Positions 36,701 through 44,306 of a stretch of 64,000 bases of DNA are shown one piece after another. Position 1 is the stretch's first letter. Every line of letters begins with the position of its first letter. Below the pieces are notes generated by a model. That model was not told the origin of the DNA. It saw only the letters and a list, made by a program, of their open reading frames with translations, and did not search any database. Source of the DNA: Hymenobacter radiodurans (GTDB lineage Bacteria; Bacteroidota; Bacteroidia; Cytophagales; Hymenobacteraceae); contig NZ_CP037922.1 of the NCBI RefSeq assembly GCF_004355185.1, positions 3,442,001-3,506,000 of the forward strand, in the 5' to 3' direction. Both the position numbers and the translations under genes were made by a program.

Positions 36701-36774
36701 GTTTGAGCGTAGGCGCCGAGGCTACTCAGGACCAGCCCACCCACCAGTCCCAATCGAGGAATAGAAGTATGCAT
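33721..36774 (-). CDS. Secreted double-domain amidohydrolase
   Basis: 1017 residues with a signal peptide (1-23, AYAQT). Two amidohydrolase-like domains are fused. The first (about 25-440) begins IFTDYKTKLTDATLLIRDGKVEAVG but lacks the metal-binding HxH (KYIYPGFVDLAASYGLPE). The second (about 580-1000) is canonical: VLLVGGKISKVGKNLSAKDARVIDGTGKHLTPGIIDEHSHIAVIGGV, then ITCHSYVQSEINML, NTFTHILEGYKVAD and AINSDDAEMSRR, ending KEGKDADVVLWSAHPLS. It is thus a likely periplasmic metal-dependent hydrolase of the imidazolonepropionase/prolidase-like type. It sits 67 bases upstream of the shorter relative. Confidence 0.87.
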   Translation of the reverse strand: MHTSIPRLGLVGGLVLSSLGAYAQTSTFPRNGVYDQRPGLYAFTHATIFTDYKTKLTDATLLIRDGKVEAVGNNVKIPAGAVVQDLKGKYIYPGFVDLAASYGLPEVKPAERTARRPPPQFESKKGGAYDWNQAVHPETDAASDFRLNEEQADAYRKMGFGAVLTQQPDGIARGTAALVTLATTGRRENEVILTDRAAAGFSFNKGTSTQNYPGSLMGSIALLRQTYLDAEWNQRNPTKEQNLSLRAFQEQRRLPQFFEVSDKLNALRADKLGDEFKTQFIIKGRGDEYQRIADIKATGAPFILNLNFPDAYNVDDVYDASRIPLEDLKHWEMAPANAALLAKAGVPIALSATDLKDKKKFLPNLRKAIQYGLSEEQALRALTATPAELIKAQDKVGSLKPGLTANFLVCSNRLFAEDNVMLDNWVQGERYQLSNLPADYRGVYTLQVGNRPAMQMRLAGKPEAPELKIALAPKDTVRGAISVQGELATIVYNPTPKDKTTSVRLSGYFTPETRQFQGDGQLPDATLVKWSAKRQEVASQAAKRDSAKAPEPIQLGSMLYPFAAYGRAAMPQQETVLIKNATVWTSEAAGKLEGTDVLLVGGKISKVGKNLSAKDARVIDGTGKHLTPGIIDEHSHIAVIGGVNEGTQAVTSEVRIGDVLDPEDIDLYRDLAGGVTAAQLLHGSANPIGGQSQLIKIRWGGAPEDLKVAGADGFIKFALGENVKQSNAGEANVLRFPQSRMGVEQVFVDAFTRAREYEKEWAAYNKLSKGKQKKAEAPRRDLELDALVEILNNKRFITCHSYVQSEINMLINVADRLGFKVNTFTHILEGYKVADKMKAHGAAASTFADWWGYKNEVRDAIPYNAAIMHDAGLTVAINSDDAEMSRRLNQEAAKTVKYGALSEEEAMKLVTINPAKMLHVDNKMGSIKEGKDADVVLWSAHPLSIYAHAERTFVDGRQMFDIESDKVMRQEMEKERLRIVQKMLAAKKGGAPTQTPIAKATGHFHCDSVGEEKELDK

Positions 36775-36882
36775 TAAGGTTTTGGGTTAGGTAAAGAACG
36801 AAAGAAGTATGCGCGCCAACCTTGCAGTCGGCATCAGATCAAATGTAGAAATAAGCCCTGCTACGGACCAGTAATTCATGCA

Positions 36883-38151
36883 CTAAGGTTTAGAGGTGGA
36901 AGCCGTAGCCGGGCGGCTTTTGCCTTTCTCAACTGCTCTCATCACCCGAAATAGGTTGCCGCTCCAAATCTTGGCAAGGTCGCGGCGCGAGTAGCCCCGT
37001 CGCAGTAGCTCCTCCGTCAAAGCGGGCAAGTCGCCTACATCGCGCAGGCCGGTCAGCACGCTGCCGCCATCAAAGTCGGAGCCGATGCCTACGTGATCGA
37101 TGCCGGCGACTTTCACGGCGTGGTCAATTTGGTTGGCGGCATCCTGGACGGTAGCCAATGGCACCGGAAATTGCTTTTGTAATTGACGCAGCTCAGCTAA
37201 AGCCTCTTTCTGCGATTCGGTAGGCAAGCCGTACACATTCAACGATGTTTTGATTTGCCATTTAGCGAAGAAAGCCTGCTCAGCCGCCACTCGCTCGGGG
37301 CTTTTGGCTTCCGTCTTTACATAAGGCCCGTAAAAATTAATCTGAATTACTCCACCATTCCGAGCCAAGGCGCGCAGCATTTCGTCGGAGAGGTTGCGAG
37401 GCACATCGGCCAAGGCGCGGCAGCTGGAGTGAGAGGCAATGACTGGCACGCGTGATAGCCGCAGCACATCGTAGAAAGTCGAGTCGGAGGTGTGCGATAC
37501 ATCGACCATCATGCCTAGGCGGTTCATCTCAGATACCACCTGCTCCCCAAACGGACTCAGACCCTGATATTCAGGGCCTTTAGGGTCGGTGGCGGAGTCG
37601 CATATTTCGTTGTTGGATGAGTGGCACAGTGTGAGGTAGCGCACTCCCTGATTGTAGTAGGCTTGCACCTTGTTTAAATCGCGGCCGACGGGAAAGCCAT
37701 TTTCCATTCCAATAAAAATGGCCCGCTTGCCAGCTTTGCCCAAGGCTAGCGCTTCGGCAGGTGTAGTAGCCATAGCTAACTCCGCAGGATGAGCTTGCAC
37801 GGCCTTTTCAATACCCGAAAACATTGCCTGCGCCTGCTGCTGGGCTACTGCCGTGCCTTCCTCGTTGCGCGGCCCTTGCCCCATATACACCACCCAGAAA
37901 GCGGCGTCGAGGCCACCCCGGCGCATTTTGGGCAAATCAACCTGGGCAGAGTCGGGGTTATTATCTTTCGTCAGGTCAAAGCGAGGGTTCAGCAGATTCT
38001 CATTAGGTGTGTCTTCGTGGCTATCCACTGTATAAAGCCGCTCGTGCAGTTTGCGGGCCTTGGCTTGCTGCTTCGTGACAGTTTGGGCGTAAGCTGGGTC
38101 GCCAATCATCGTAACAAAGAAGAGCAGCGCGGCTACGTAACTTTTGGGCAT
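36883..38151 (-). CDS. Membrane dipeptidase family (M19) protein, secreted
   Basis: 422 residues with a signal peptide (1-22, AYAQT). The M19 renal-dipeptidase motifs are visible: VDSHEDTPNENL (variant of the usual HxD), GMENGFPVGRD, GVRYLTLCHSSNNEICDSA, MMVDVSHTSDSTFYDVL, VIASHSSCRALADVPRN and HVGIGSDFDGG. The zinc ligands appear complete. It hydrolyses dipeptides, including L-D or D-amino acid containing ones. With the two amidohydrolases downstream it forms a cluster of exported hydrolases on one strand. Confidence 0.9.
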   Translation of the reverse strand: MPKSYVAALLFFVTMIGDPAYAQTVTKQQAKARKLHERLYTVDSHEDTPNENLLNPRFDLTKDNNPDSAQVDLPKMRRGGLDAAFWVVYMGQGPRNEEGTAVAQQQAQAMFSGIEKAVQAHPAELAMATTPAEALALGKAGKRAIFIGMENGFPVGRDLNKVQAYYNQGVRYLTLCHSSNNEICDSATDPKGPEYQGLSPFGEQVVSEMNRLGMMVDVSHTSDSTFYDVLRLSRVPVIASHSSCRALADVPRNLSDEMLRALARNGGVIQINFYGPYVKTEAKSPERVAAEQAFFAKWQIKTSLNVYGLPTESQKEALAELRQLQKQFPVPLATVQDAANQIDHAVKVAGIDHVGIGSDFDGGSVLTGLRDVGDLPALTEELLRRGYSRRDLAKIWSGNLFRVMRAVEKGKSRPATASTSKP

Positions 38152-38327
38152 AAAGTATGGCTAGTGGTACAAGACTGGCGGCCTAAAGTACTCATTTGAA
38201 GCTGCTAAGCCATAGGCCGATTGCGCCGCATTATCCTAGCACGCTTCGCAACAATGTGCTGACTACCTGAGTACACGGTTTATAGCAAACATAGCAGTAC
38301 GTATCAAGCACTAAGCTCCTAATTCCC

Positions 38328-38546
38328 ATGCGCAAAGGCACCACCGTTACCTGGAAATATGGCACTGGCACGGCCAGCGGCAAAATCGAGGAAGTCCACA
38401 AGGAATCCGTCACTAAAAAGATCAAAGGCAGCGACATTACCCGCAACGGCACCGCCGAGAACCCCGCTTTCGTGATTGTGCAGGAAAACGGCGACAAAGT
38501 GGTGAAGCTGCAAAGCGAAGTAACCGCTGCCACCAAGAAGAAATAA
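38328..38546 (+). CDS. DUF2945 (HVA1/TUDOR-like) small protein
   Basis: 72 residues: MRKGTTVTWKYGTGTASGKIEEV, then KKIKGSDITRNGTAENPAFVIVQENGDKVVKLQSEV. This is the DUF2945 SH3/Tudor-like fold, with a highly basic C-terminus. Function unknown; often single-gene. A strong terminator follows. Confidence 0.85.
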   Translation: MRKGTTVTWKYGTGTASGKIEEVHKESVTKKIKGSDITRNGTAENPAFVIVQENGDKVVKLQSEVTAATKKK

Positions 38547-38564
38547 CCTATTCTCTGGTTGACC

Positions 38565-38607
38565 GCACAAAAAAGCCCCCAGAACAACTCTGGGGGCTTT
38601 TTTGTGC
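38565..38607. terminator. Bidirectional terminator
   Basis: A 19-bp perfect stem (GCACAAAAAAGCCCCCAGA with its complement) around 5 bases, between convergent genes. Confidence 0.9.
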
Positions 38608-38619
38608 TCAAAATCGATA

Positions 38620-40203
38620 CTACAAATTGTCTTTGTCGGGCTCGATAAAGGCTTGTTCTTCCATCTCAACCGGCACTACTACAATGCCTTGTTGCAGCTT
38701 GCTATTGCGCTTGCCATAGATAAAGTACACAATGAAACCGAGCAGCATCCAGCCCATTGCCACTTTCAAAGTGAACGCATCGAGGGCGGCAATCATGCCT
38801 AAGCAGACTACGATACCCATAATTGGCACGAAGGGGAACGCGGGCGACGACAGCGGCGAACGGAACGGGCGGTGCTGCTGCGGGTCGGTGCGACGCATGA
38901 TCCACACGCCAGCCGACACCAGCACGAAAGCCAGCAGCGTACCGAAAGAGGTCAGGTCACCGGCCAAAGAGCCGGGTACGAAGGCAGCAAAAGCACCCAC
39001 AAACACCAGCAACGCTAGGTTTGACTTGTAAGGCGTGCGGAACTTAGGGTGTAACTCCGAGAAGGCTTTTGGCATCAGGCCGTCATTTGCCATCGAGAAA
39101 AACACGCGGCTTTGGCCCATGAGCATTACCAGAATAACCGAAGAGAATCCGGCCAGAATAGCCACCGTTACGGCCGTAGCCAGCCACTCGAAGCCGGGCA
39201 TGTGCGCCGAAATAGCGTAGGTTACGGAAGCCTCACCGCCCAGAGCTGGGTCGGCAAATTCGCGCCAGTTGGCAACGCCCGTCAGCACGTGGCCGAAGAG
39301 AATGTACAGAACAGTACACACCGCCAACGAGCCCAGAATACCGATTGGCATGTCGCGCTTAGGGTTTTTAGCTTCCTGCGCAGCCGTACTTACAGCATCG
39401 AAACCGATGAAGGCAAAGAACACGATGGCCGCGCCGCCCAATACGCCGCCCCAGCCATGCTTATTCCAAGCTGTGTACTCGCGCACGACAGTGCCCGCCG
39501 CGTTTTTCACTGGCTCGGCGTTCTCAGGAATCAGGTAAGGCGTGTGGTTAGCTGGGTCGATAAACTGCCAGCCTACAGCAATGAATATCAGAACGATAGC
39601 CACTTTCACTACCACGATGATAGCATTGAAAGCTGCCGACTCTTGCGTGCCTTTGATAAGTAGCAGCGATAACGCCACGATAACCAACAAGGCTGGCAGG
39701 TTGATGAGTCCGTGCTGCGTTACGCCATCCACCACGGCGCTTTCGAAGGGCGAGTGGCTTAAGTTGTAGGGTATACTGGTGCCAAAGACTTCCAAGAGCT
39801 TATTCAGGTACTCGCTCCAGGCAATAGATACCGTAGCGGCACCCAAGGCGTACTCCATAATCAGCGCCCAACCGATAATCCAGGCGACAAACTCGCCCAT
39901 GGTGGTGTAGGCATACGTGTAAGCCGAGCCAGCGATGGGGATCATCGCGGCGAACTCGGCGTAGCACAAGCCTGCGAAAGCGCAGCCAATGGCAGCCACG
40001 ATGAAGGCCAGCGTAACGCCCGGACCGGAAGCCTGGGCCGCCGCCGCCGCTGTGCGCACAAACAGGCCAGCTCCGATGATGGCCCCGATGCCCAGTGCCA
40101 TCAGATTTAAGGCGCCGAGGGTACGCTTCAGCGTGCCTTCGCCGGAACTATTAGCTTCTCCCAGCAGCTGAGCCAGGGGTTTTTTGGCGAAAATGTTTGC
40201 CAT
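38620..40203 (-). CDS. APC-family amino acid permease
   Basis: 527 residues with about 12 to 14 membrane segments. The family signature near the N-terminus is LMALGIGAIIGAGLFVRTAAAAAQASGPGVTLAFIVAAIGCAFAGLCYAEFAAMIPIAGSAYTYAY. The cytoplasmic loop FDAVSTAAQEAKNPKRDMPIGI is typical of the cationic amino acid transporter group (YfnA/CAT-like). Substrate not certain. Confidence 0.9.
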   Translation of the reverse strand: MANIFAKKPLAQLLGEANSSGEGTLKRTLGALNLMALGIGAIIGAGLFVRTAAAAAQASGPGVTLAFIVAAIGCAFAGLCYAEFAAMIPIAGSAYTYAYTTMGEFVAWIIGWALIMEYALGAATVSIAWSEYLNKLLEVFGTSIPYNLSHSPFESAVVDGVTQHGLINLPALLVIVALSLLLIKGTQESAAFNAIIVVVKVAIVLIFIAVGWQFIDPANHTPYLIPENAEPVKNAAGTVVREYTAWNKHGWGGVLGGAAIVFFAFIGFDAVSTAAQEAKNPKRDMPIGILGSLAVCTVLYILFGHVLTGVANWREFADPALGGEASVTYAISAHMPGFEWLATAVTVAILAGFSSVILVMLMGQSRVFFSMANDGLMPKAFSELHPKFRTPYKSNLALLVFVGAFAAFVPGSLAGDLTSFGTLLAFVLVSAGVWIMRRTDPQQHRPFRSPLSSPAFPFVPIMGIVVCLGMIAALDAFTLKVAMGWMLLGFIVYFIYGKRNSKLQQGIVVVPVEMEEQAFIEPDKDNL

Positions 40204-40412
40204 AAAGGAAGAAAAGAGGAGAAATAGAAGGTGAGAATTGGAGTGAAAAGAGGCAATAGCGGCCCCTAAATAGCGGCTGCGTGGCCCGAATATAGGCGAT
40301 ATTCCGGTTCAGGCGGCGCCAACAGGTATAATCTGCTCTTGGCTTGGGGCCATTAAACCTTGGAATGGCATCTGCATCCAAGCATCAAATTTCACCCACA
40401 GACTCACTTCCC

Positions 40413-40820
40413 ATGAAAAAGATGCTCATCCTGTTCGCCGCTTTCACTTTGACTGCTGGCGCTGCATTCGCCCAAACTCCAGCCGCCAAGCCAGCCCAGG
40501 GCCGTGCCCAACGCGGTCAGATGGCCAATAAAACCCCAGAGCAGCGCGCCGAAGCTCGGGCCGCTAACTTATCCAAGTCGTTGGGCCTGAGCGCTGAGCA
40601 AACGGCGAAAGTACGGCAATTGAACTTGGCGCAGGCCAAGGAGATGGATGCCGTGCGTGCCAAGAATGTCGAAAACCGCCAGAAAGCCAAAGCCGCCCGC
40701 GACCGGCACGATGCCCAGCTCAAATCTATCCTGACGGCCGACCAATACGCCAAGTACGAGCAGCAGCGCACCGAGCGCATGGCCAACCGCAAAGGCGGCA
40801 GAATGAAAGCCCGCGGCTAA
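40413..40820 (+). CDS. Secreted Spy/CpxP-like small protein
   Basis: 135 residues from ATG 40413. The signal peptide is MKKMLILFAAFTLTAGAAFAQ. The mature part is highly charged and helical: NLSKSLGLSAEQTAKVRQLNLAQAKEMDAVRAKN, then RHDAQLKSILTADQYAKYEQQRTERM. The Lx-SxEQxxKxxxL and ILTxDQYxKY patterns match the DUF4890/Spy-like periplasmic proteins of Bacteroidota. A chaperone or stress role is possible but unproven. Confidence 0.75.
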   Translation: MKKMLILFAAFTLTAGAAFAQTPAAKPAQGRAQRGQMANKTPEQRAEARAANLSKSLGLSAEQTAKVRQLNLAQAKEMDAVRAKNVENRQKAKAARDRHDAQLKSILTADQYAKYEQQRTERMANRKGGRMKARG

Positions 40821-40837
40821 ACGCCCCGAGCAGTAGC

Positions 40838-40872
40838 AAAAAGCCCCCAGCCGAGTGGCTGGGGGCTTTTTT
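40838..40872. terminator. Intrinsic terminator
   Basis: AAAAAGCCCCCAGCC pairs with GGCTGGGGGCTTTTT around GAGT, 17 bases after the Spy-like gene stop. Confidence 0.9.
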
Positions 40873-41048
40873 ATGTGAAGTCCAAGCGATGCGCATTGGG
40901 TGCGATGAAGCCGGCACGTTCACAGTGAAGCGCATATGGCCGAAGCTCTGCACTTAATTTAACCAAGTATTCGCTTGACAATCATTTGCTTGATGAGTAA
41001 ACTTAGGTTGGTTTTTCGCAGTTTCTGTTAGAGAAGGCTGCGCCTTCT

Positions 41049-41056
41049 TATATTTG
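41049..41056 (+). promoter_or_regulatory. -7 promoter box (TATATTTG)
   Basis: An exact TAnnTTTG match. An in-frame ATG lies 4 bases after it (41060) and another at 41132. The box suggests transcription starts next to the first ATG. Confidence 0.5.
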
Positions 41057-41131
41057 AAAATGAGCGCTGGTCTAGCCGCCGGCCGCCTCTCCGTTACGGA
41101 AGGCGTTGCCTCGCCACCACAACCTACCACC

Positions 41132-42508
41132 ATGAGCCCTTTGCCCAGTAGTACCGGGTCGGTACAGATTCAACAGTTTTATGATAAGGGCCTTGCCCAC
41201 GCTAGCTACATTATCCGCTCCGGCCGCTACATGGCCATTATCGACCCAGCCCGCGATCCGCAACCTTACTACGATTTCGCCGACGAGCACGACGCTAGCA
41301 TCGTAGCCATTATTGAGACCCACCCGCACGCCGACTTCGTTTCCTCCCACCTCGAAATAGCCGAGGAAACCGACGCCACTATTTATTGCAGCAAGCTGGT
41401 AAAAGCCCTCTATCCGCACCAGCCCTTCGACGACGGCGACCGCATCACGCTTGGCACCGTTGAGCTGCACGCACTGAACACGCCTGGCCACTCACCCGAC
41501 AGTATTTCTATTCTGCTGATTGATGAGCTGGGCCAAACCCGCGCCGTATTCACCGGCGACACCCTTTTCGTGGGTGATGTAGGCCGCCCCGACTTACGCG
41601 AGGAAGAAGCCGTAGGCGGCCACAAGCGCGAAGAGCTAGCCGGCCTGCTTTACCAAAGCACCCGTCAGAAGCTGATGACGTTGCCCCCCACTACGCGCGT
41701 TTATCCGGCCCACGGCCCCGGTTCACTCTGCGGCAAAACTACCAGCACCGATCTGGACAGCAGCATTGGTAAAGAGCTAAAAACCAATTACGCCCTGCAG
41801 CCGATGTCGCAGGAGGAGTTTATTAAAGTACTGCTTGAGGATCAGCCTTTTGTACCTAAGTATTTTGGGCACGATGTAGTGCTGAACCGCTTGGGCGCTC
41901 AGCCGTTTGAGGATAGCGTGCGGGCCGTACCGCGCGTACATTCGGCTTCTGAGTTGGTGCCCAGCACGCTGATTATTGACACCCGGCCGGCTGCTCAGTT
42001 TCGTGCTGGTCACTTGCCGGGAGCTATTAATCTGATGGACGGGGGCAAATTTGAAACCTGGCTCGGCTCAATTGTCGGTCCAAAGGAGAAGTTCTACCTG
42101 CTGGCCGACACGCAGATTGCGCTGGATGCCGTGATTCGCAAAGCGGCTAAGATTGGCTACGAAACCAATATTGCAGGCGCACTCCTCACTCCTGCTCAAC
42201 TACCGGCCAACAGTCCCGACCTCGACGTTGCCCGCGTGCGCGAGCGGCCTGAAGACTTTACCATCGTAGACATTCGCAACCGCGCCGAAACCCAGCAGCC
42301 TATTTTCCCGGAAGCGCTGAAAATTCCGCTGCCGGAGCTCCGCGAACGAGCCTACGAAGTGCCCACCGACAAGCCAATTCTGGTGCACTGCGCCGGCGGT
42401 TACCGCTCGGCGGCGGGCAGCAGTATATTGCAAGTGGCCCTGCCTCAAGCAGAGGTATTTGACTTAGGTGAAGCCGTGACAGAGTTTCAGTCGCAGGCCG
42501 TGCATTAG
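41132..42508 (+). CDS. MBL-fold hydrolase with two rhodanese domains (persulfide dioxygenase/CstB-like)
   Basis: 458 residues from ATG 41132; the upstream ATG at 41060 would add 24 low-complexity residues. N-terminal metallo-beta-lactamase domain: HPHADFVSSH motif, NTPGHSPDSISILL, FTGDTLFVGDVGRPDL and VYPAHGPGSLCG. Two rhodanese domains follow. The first (LIIDTRPAAQFRAGHLPGAINL) lacks a catalytic Cys, with YLLADTQ in its place. The second has the active-site loop HCAGGYRSAAG. This layout fits sulfide/persulfide detoxification enzymes of the ETHE1/CstB type. Confidence 0.87.
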   Translation: MSPLPSSTGSVQIQQFYDKGLAHASYIIRSGRYMAIIDPARDPQPYYDFADEHDASIVAIIETHPHADFVSSHLEIAEETDATIYCSKLVKALYPHQPFDDGDRITLGTVELHALNTPGHSPDSISILLIDELGQTRAVFTGDTLFVGDVGRPDLREEEAVGGHKREELAGLLYQSTRQKLMTLPPTTRVYPAHGPGSLCGKTTSTDLDSSIGKELKTNYALQPMSQEEFIKVLLEDQPFVPKYFGHDVVLNRLGAQPFEDSVRAVPRVHSASELVPSTLIIDTRPAAQFRAGHLPGAINLMDGGKFETWLGSIVGPKEKFYLLADTQIALDAVIRKAAKIGYETNIAGALLTPAQLPANSPDLDVARVRERPEDFTIVDIRNRAETQQPIFPEALKIPLPELRERAYEVPTDKPILVHCAGGYRSAAGSSILQVALPQAEVFDLGEAVTEFQSQAVH

Positions 42509-42536
42509 TCGAGCTTGCGCAAACGTCTCTCAGAGT

Positions 42537-42593
42537 AAAAACGCTGAGGCACGCTGAGGTCATTTGTGATCTTCAGGGTGCCTCAGCGTTTTT
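42537..42593. terminator. Terminator between the MBL gene and sbcD
   Basis: AAAAACGCTGAGGCA pairs with TGCCTCAGCGTTTTT around a 27-base loop. Confidence 0.8.
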
Positions 42594-42621
42594 GTGCTGT
42601 GGGAACCTCCTGTTTGCGCTT

Positions 42622-42629
42622 TACCTTTG
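42622..42629 (+). promoter_or_regulatory. -7 promoter box (TACCTTTG) of sbcD
   Basis: An exact TAnnTTTG match ending 6 bases before the sbcD ATG. With the usual distance to the transcription start, the mRNA would have almost no leader. Confidence 0.55.
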
Positions 42630-42635
42630 AAGTCT

Positions 42636-43862
42636 ATGCGTGTACTACATACCGCCGATTGGCACTTGGGCCAACGCTTCAATGGCGGCCACGAGCGCAC
42701 CGAGGAGCACCGTCATTTTCTGCGTTGGCTGGTTGAAACTATTCAGGCCCAGCGCGTGGAAGTGCTGGTAGTGGCCGGCGACATCTTCGATACCGGCTCG
42801 CCCTCCAATGCGGCTCTGGAACTCTATTATTCGTTTTTGCTGCAGATGCAGGCCACCGACTGCCGCGACATTGTGCTAGTGGGGGGCAACCATGATTCGC
42901 CGGCGACGCTCAACGCGCCCGCCCGCTTGCTGCGCCATCTGCGCGTACACGTGGTTGGCTGTGTACCCGACTGTTTTGAGGACCAAGTAATTGTATTAGA
43001 TAACGCTGCTGGCAAGCCGGGGCTTGTGGTGTGCGCCATCCCATTCCTCCGCGACCGGGACGTGCGCCTATCGGTGCCCGGCGAGGCGGCGGAAGAGCGG
43101 GAAGAGCGTATCCGGCAAGGCATTGCTGACCACTATGCCCGCGTATCGGAGATAGAAATGGTATGGCAACTAAAAGCTGCTGGGGTGCCTGTATTGGCCA
43201 CCGGCCACCTCTATGCGGCCGGCGCTTCGCCTTCCGATTCGGAGCGCACTATTCACGTTGGCAACCTCGGCCAAGTCACCGCCGACCACTTCCCGACGCT
43301 GTTCGACTATGTGGCCTTGGGGCATCTGCACCGTCCCCAGCGCGTGGGTGGGCGTGAGCATATACGCTATTCCGGCTCTCCTATTCCGCTGTCTTTCTCC
43401 GAAATAGACCATCCCAAGGAGGTGTTGCTGCTGGAATTTGCCCCCCAGAGCCTTGCCATCGAAGCTCTGCCTGTGCCCAGCGCCCGGCGGCTGGTACGTT
43501 TCCATGGCCCGCTTGATGAAGTGCTGGTGCGCCTGGCGGCCTATGACAACGCGGGCTACCAGCTACCCGCCTGGGCCGACGTAGAAGTGCGCTCTGAACT
43601 GTCGCAGCTAGAAGTAGCGGAGCAACTATTGGCCGTCATCACCCAACTCGACCGCACCCAGTTGGAAGTACTGGCGCGTCGTCATTTCCGCCTGCTCACC
43701 CTGCGTCCTCTCGGCGACGACCCTGAACCGCTCACCCGCAGCCTCCACGACTTCACTGAGCGCGAAGTGTTCGAGAAACGGTTGGAGGAAGAGCCCGAAG
43801 AAGCGCGTACAGAGCTGTTAGGCGCGTTTGATGAGTTGCTGGAACTGATGCGGCAAGGGTAA
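42636..43862 (+). CDS. sbcD: Exonuclease SbcD
   Basis: 408 residues from ATG 42636 (MRVLHTADWHLGQRF, the conserved start). Mre11-type phosphoesterase motifs: TADWHLG, VVAGDIFDTGSPSN, VGGNHDSPATL, LATGHLY and YVALGHLHRPQ. It forms with SbcC an ATP-dependent nuclease that cleaves DNA hairpins and processes blocked ends. Unusually, an unrelated small gene lies between sbcD and sbcC. Confidence 0.95.
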   Translation: MRVLHTADWHLGQRFNGGHERTEEHRHFLRWLVETIQAQRVEVLVVAGDIFDTGSPSNAALELYYSFLLQMQATDCRDIVLVGGNHDSPATLNAPARLLRHLRVHVVGCVPDCFEDQVIVLDNAAGKPGLVVCAIPFLRDRDVRLSVPGEAAEEREERIRQGIADHYARVSEIEMVWQLKAAGVPVLATGHLYAAGASPSDSERTIHVGNLGQVTADHFPTLFDYVALGHLHRPQRVGGREHIRYSGSPIPLSFSEIDHPKEVLLLEFAPQSLAIEALPVPSARRLVRFHGPLDEVLVRLAAYDNAGYQLPAWADVEVRSELSQLEVAEQLLAVITQLDRTQLEVLARRHFRLLTLRPLGDDPEPLTRSLHDFTEREVFEKRLEEEPEEARTELLGAFDELLELMRQG

Positions 43863-43874
43863 GTTAGACTGATT

Positions 43875-44306
43875 ATGCGTTCTGAAACTGACGTTGCATA
43901 TAATCAACGGTATCTCATTATCCGAGATAGATTAGGTGAATTTCCACCTGCTTACAGCCACTTTAAGAAGTATCTTACTTCTCCCAGATGGGCATCCGTA
44001 ACTACCGATTACTGCTATGCTGATATTGACCTACCGAAGTTTTATGACTACATATTTGAATTAAATAATCCGAATAGATACTGGCAGCAGCGAACAGTTG
44101 TACGCCATGCTTTCCTGTACCATCATAAAATCAACAGGCTTGAACACGGCCATGCAATGCATTGCCTAATAGAATTTCCTGATAATGATGCACCACTAAT
44201 ATTTTCTGAATTACCAATTAACGATGGTGGGGTGACTATGCATAGTGGTATTGGGCTTTGTACTGCTGGCGACTGGGAGTATATCCACCATAACCTTACC
44301 CATTGA
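43875..44306 (+). CDS. Unrecognised AT-rich gene inserted between sbcD and sbcC
   Basis: 143 residues: MRSETDVAYNQRYLIIRDRLGEFPPAYSHFKKYLTSPRW, ending INDGGVTMHSGIGLCTAGDWEYIHHNLTH. No signal peptide or membrane segment; rich in His and Tyr. I do not recognise the family. It starts 12 bases after sbcD, and its stop codon abuts the sbcC ATG, so it is part of the operon. Its codon use is clearly AT-richer than either sbc gene, which points to recent acquisition. It may be an immunity- or defence-type gene, but nothing in the sequence proves this. Confidence 0.7.
   Translation: MRSETDVAYNQRYLIIRDRLGEFPPAYSHFKKYLTSPRWASVTTDYCYADIDLPKFYDYIFELNNPNRYWQQRTVVRHAFLYHHKINRLEHGHAMHCLIEFPDNDAPLIFSELPINDGGVTMHSGIGLCTAGDWEYIHHNLTH

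Noticed and set aside
41054..41131. Longer N-terminus of the MBL/rhodanese protein from 41054 or 41060
   Set aside because: The extra residues are low-complexity and precede the domain; the -7 box overlaps the TTG at 41054. The ATG at 41060 stays possible if the mRNA is leaderless.
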